Virus record (IMG/VR): IMGVR_UViG_3300014494_000005
Location: 186,001-250,000 of that record
Strand: one strand, 5' to 3'
Source: a virus
Length of the DNA stretch: 64,000 nt
Position 1 is the first letter of the stretch. Every line of letters begins with the position of its first letter. Below, one piece after another: positions 61,186 to 64,000 of this stretch. The notes below the pieces were generated by a model that saw nothing but the letters and a program-made list of their open reading frames with translations, did not search any database and had not been told where the DNA came from. The translations under genes were made by a program, and so were the position numbers.

Positions 61186-62049
61186 ATGGTTTATAATTAT
61201 AATAAACAACATTGTTGGCAATATGATATTAGGTTAAATAATTTAACCAATGATTTAAAACAAGCAAATATAACTCTTGATGAATCGAAAAATTTAAAAG
61301 TATCTGATTTTAAATTTCAATTTGAAGAAAAAGATTTATGTTTTCAAGAAATTAAAAGTTTTATTGAAAAACATGAATGGTTGGGTAGAGTAAGTTTATA
61401 TCCAACACATATTTTTACTGCACGATATAATGGAATTTTAGCAGGTGTAGTAATTATTGATATGCCAAGTGTGTTTTCGAAATTATTGGGAGAAGAAACA
61501 AAAAAGATTGAAAGATTAATAAGCAGAGGTGCTTGTATTAGTTGGTCGCCCAAAAATTTAGGTAGTTCTTTGATTATGTTTGCAATTAATTGGATGGTAA
61601 AAAATACACAATATCGTTTATTTGTTGCTTATTCAGATGTTGAAGCTAAAGAATTAGGCACAATTTATCAAGCATGTAATTTTTATTATTTGGGTAAGAA
61701 ATCTGGTGCAAAAAATCAATATAAAATTGAAACCGGAAGATGGGTATCCGATAGATATTTTAGAGCAAGGTCTGTTTATAAAAGACTTGCAAAAGAAAAT
61801 GAAATTATTTGGCATGATGAATGGCAAAACGGAGATAGTGTAATGTTTGATAAAATGCCGGAAGAAATTGCATTACAAATAAGAAAACTTTCAAAGGACT
61901 ATTTATTGTCCTGTGAAAGTAGAGAAATGAAACCAAAACATAAATATGCATATGTTTTGGGTAAAAATAATACTGAAACAAAAAAATTAAGAAGAATATT
62001 TATAGAAAGAAACAAAATTTATTCATATCCAAAAGAAAGGGGAAATTAA
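61186..62049 (+). CDS. GNAT-fold protein, possibly Mom-like DNA modification enzyme
   Basis: A 287-residue protein. ARYNGILAGVVIIDMPSVFS, then ERLISRGACISWSPKNLGSS and LGTIYQACNFYYLGKKSG follow the GNAT acetyltransferase order. The set 'RGACISWSPKNL.S.LI..' is one that I associate with phage proteins related to Mu Mom (adenine methylcarbamoylation). If so, it protects phage DNA from restriction; it could instead be a plain N-acetyltransferase. One base before the RNA ligase. Confidence 0.55.
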   Translation: MVYNYNKQHCWQYDIRLNNLTNDLKQANITLDESKNLKVSDFKFQFEEKDLCFQEIKSFIEKHEWLGRVSLYPTHIFTARYNGILAGVVIIDMPSVFSKLLGEETKKIERLISRGACISWSPKNLGSSLIMFAINWMVKNTQYRLFVAYSDVEAKELGTIYQACNFYYLGKKSGAKNQYKIETGRWVSDRYFRARSVYKRLAKENEIIWHDEWQNGDSVMFDKMPEEIALQIRKLSKDYLLSCESREMKPKHKYAYVLGKNNTETKKLRRIFIERNKIYSYPKERGN

Positions 62050-62050
62050 A

Positions 62051-63142
62051 GTGAAATTACTTGAAAAAGTTGATTGGAAAATATTAAATAACTATATTGA
62101 TAATAGTCTCATTATAGCAAATAAACACCCAAATTATGAAATTTGGATTTTGAACTATTCAGTAAAAGCTCAATCAAAAAAATTTTGGGACGAATATACT
62201 ATGTCTTGTCGTGGATTGGTTGTTGATGTTGAAGGTAATATTTTAGCACGTCCATTTATGAAATTTAAAAATTATGAAGAATATGATTCTTCTGAAATTG
62301 ATTTATATATGACTCAAGAATTTGAAATATTTGAAAAAGTCGATGGTTCACCTATTATCTTATTTTACTATGCACCACGTATGGAATGGATTGTGGCAAG
62401 TAGAGGTTCATTTATTTCAGAACAATGTATTGAAGCACAAAAAATGATTGATATTAACATATACGATAAATTGAATAAAAATTGTACTTTTTTATTTGAA
62501 GTATTATATCCAGAAAATCGTATTGTTGTTGATTATGGTGATAGAAGAGAACTTGTATTACTTGGAAGAATTGTAACTGAAACCGGAATTGAAGCATATT
62601 ATAATGAATTAGTTGCACAATATTCAAATTATTTTTCAATTGTTAAGAAATATGATATAAATAATATTAAAAATCTTAAAGATTTACAAAAACTTGAAGA
62701 AGAAAATCGTGAAGGATTTGTTGTAAGATTTAAAGATGGTTTTAGAGTTAAAGTTAAGTTTGCAGAATATTGTAGATTACATGTTATTTTAACAAATGTT
62801 TCAAACTTAACAATTTGGGAACATTTAATGAATAATTATGATTTTGATTCATTACTTGACAGAGTTCCAGATGAATTTTATAATTGGTTAAAGAAAACAA
62901 CAAAAATTATACAAACTGATTTTAATGAAATTGAAAGATTGTCATTAAAAGAATTTGTAAGAATTTACCATGTTAATGGAATTACAAATCGTAGAGAATT
63001 TGCTATGGAAGCATTAAAGACAGAATATCGTTCAATATTGTTTAAGTTATATGACAAAAAAAACTACGATGATATTATTTGGAAACAAGTAAGACCCGTT
63101 TACAGCAAACCATTTAAAGATGGTTTTGAATATAGTGTTTAA
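62051..63142 (+). CDS. rnlA: T4 Rnl1-type RNA ligase
   Basis: A 363-residue ATP-dependent RNA ligase. The adenylated Lys is K96 in FEKVDGSP; motif III is TFLFEVLYPENRIV, motif IV REGFVVRF, motif V RVKVKF, followed by the C-terminal helical domain typical of Rnl1, which recognises tRNA. In T4 the enzyme reseals tRNA cut by host anticodon nucleases. A GTG at 62051 is the best start. The neighbouring tRNA array fits a tRNA-repair role. Confidence 0.9.
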   Translation: MKLLEKVDWKILNNYIDNSLIIANKHPNYEIWILNYSVKAQSKKFWDEYTMSCRGLVVDVEGNILARPFMKFKNYEEYDSSEIDLYMTQEFEIFEKVDGSPIILFYYAPRMEWIVASRGSFISEQCIEAQKMIDINIYDKLNKNCTFLFEVLYPENRIVVDYGDRRELVLLGRIVTETGIEAYYNELVAQYSNYFSIVKKYDINNIKNLKDLQKLEEENREGFVVRFKDGFRVKVKFAEYCRLHVILTNVSNLTIWEHLMNNYDFDSLLDRVPDEFYNWLKKTTKIIQTDFNEIERLSLKEFVRIYHVNGITNRREFAMEALKTEYRSILFKLYDKKNYDDIIWKQVRPVYSKPFKDGFEYSV

Positions 63143-63170
63143 AAAGCGAAGAATTTTCTTCGCTTTTTTT
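63141..63170 (+). terminator. Intrinsic terminator after the RNA ligase gene
   Basis: AAAGCGAAGAA-TTT-TCTTCGCTTT followed by a T run. Confidence 0.9.
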
Positions 63171-63222
63171 GTATTTATTTGTATTTATTGTAAATGTTAT
63201 TAAGTGAATTAATCGTATAATC

Positions 63223-64000
63223 ATGAATATCATTCAAATAATTAAAGAAGAAGTTAAAAATTATTTAGCTGAATCTAAACAAACAGAACAACAAGCTATT
63301 GCTATTTTAAAAAAAATGGTATAGATGATAATAATATAAATAATTTAATAAATAAATTTCGAGGTATTGATAAGTCAAAAAATCAAATTCTTATTCCTAT
63401 TATGTCTAAAGCATATCTTGAAGTTGGTGATAGAGGATTAAATGATATATTACGTTTATTTACAACAGTATCTGAATTGCTTAATACAAATAAAATTACT
63501 ACACCACAAATATCCGATGTAGGATATATTATTAATAATAAAACATTTTCTAATTATCTAAAATTTGCTGAATTTATTCATGGATTAGAATCTATGTCTA
63601 AAGGTCTCGAACAATGGAAAGGCAAAATTAATGTAGACACCAACGAATCACCAATTTGGGAAGGTAATAACATTAAAATTTATGATGGTAATGATGTTGG
63701 TAAATGTATTCATTATACTACTGGTGCACTTACTGGACAACATTATGGTTTTTGTATTGGGCAACCAGCAAATACTATGTGGCAAAGTTATCGTGATACT
63801 AAAACAAGTACATTTTATTATGTTATTGATAGTAATCGTGATTTAAGTGACCCATTACATATTGTTGTTGTTGATGCTACTGATAGAGGAATTGAATTAA
63901 CTGATGCAAATAATACTACAGGTAATATTGAAAAATATGGTAATAAGATTCAAAGTTATTTTAAATATTTAAAAAATAAAAAAGTTCCAGTAGAAAAATT
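63223..64000 (+). pseudogene. Gene with an apparent frameshift at an A8 run, continuing past the window
   Basis: The frame from the ATG at 63223 (NIIQIIKEEVKNYLAES..., 33 codons) stops at TAG 63322, just after eight A (63309-63316). In the frame reached by re-reading one A, the sequence stays open to the window edge: NGIDDNNINNLINKF ... IHYTTGALTGQHYGFCIGQP ... TFYYVIDSNRDLSD. The N-terminal helix ends in L-A-E like the capsid-targeting peptides. It may be a broken gene, a sequencing error or a programmed -1 frameshift. Family not recognised. Confidence 0.6.

Overview
The window is a piece of a very AT-rich tailed-phage genome, a T4-like myovirus. Evidence for this is a contractile tail sheath, a gp20-type portal, a gp21-type prohead protease, a gp22-type scaffold, a gp23-type major capsid protein and a gp17-type terminase. 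The host is probably a member of the Bacteroidetes. Several promoters match the Bacteroidetes pattern TTTG-N19-TAnnTTTG, a lipoprotein has a Cys-Ser-Lys-Lys-Asp-Asp export signal, and an exported protein has a KAQ-type cleavage site. The standard genetic code with all three stop codons fits every gene.

Layout. 1-12.3 kb: tail sheath, large virion proteins, RNase H, a Vsr-like homing endonuclease, a lipoprotein. 12.3-17.4 kb: a rightward, overlapping operon for nucleotide metabolism (MazG-like, dUTPase, thymidylate synthase) with a GIY-YIG endonuclease. 17.4-24.6 kb: neck-like virion proteins mixed with a UvrD-like helicase and another homing endonuclease. 24.7-30.7 kb: capsid module (major capsid, scaffold, intein-containing protease). 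30.8-36.3 kb: baseplate hub and a lytic transglycosylase. 36.3-42.9 kb: portal and a terminase broken into two genes by a split intein with a free-standing endonuclease between the halves. 43-51.8 kb: small proteins, many apparently targeted to the capsid interior. 52-60.6 kb: 15 tRNA genes and a tmRNA, interleaved with small genes and HNH endonucleases. 61-63 kb: a GNAT/Mom-like protein and an Rnl1-type RNA ligase. The right edge carries a frameshifted gene.

The most striking observation is how the tRNA cluster appears to be controlled. Each of its two parts starts with a Bacteroidetes-type promoter, a short leader peptide and an intrinsic terminator. In each, the 5' arm of the terminator is perfectly complementary (8 bp) to the end of the leader-peptide reading frame. 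Leader 1 (24 aa) is packed with His, Gln and Pro, and the next three genes are tRNA-Pro, tRNA-His and tRNA-Gln. Leader 2 (30 aa) has 13 consecutive residues drawn only from Glu, Met, Ala, Val, Leu, Trp and Asp. The tRNAs after it read Asp, Glu, Glu, Val, Leu, Leu, Ala, Leu, Trp and later Leu, Leu, Met. I infer ribosome-mediated attenuators that sense charging or supply of exactly those tRNAs they control, which I have not seen described for a phage tRNA array. The 3' RNA ligase and the tmRNA fit a theme of protecting translation.

Three recurrent promoter-like signals are visible: the Bacteroidetes housekeeping type; a motif AGTATTTATA just upstream of more than 20 start codons, mostly virion genes (probably the late promoter); and a third class TTTGTAACA with exactly 22 bases between TTTG and TATA. 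All functional statements are from reading the sequence and from family knowledge; no database search was run.
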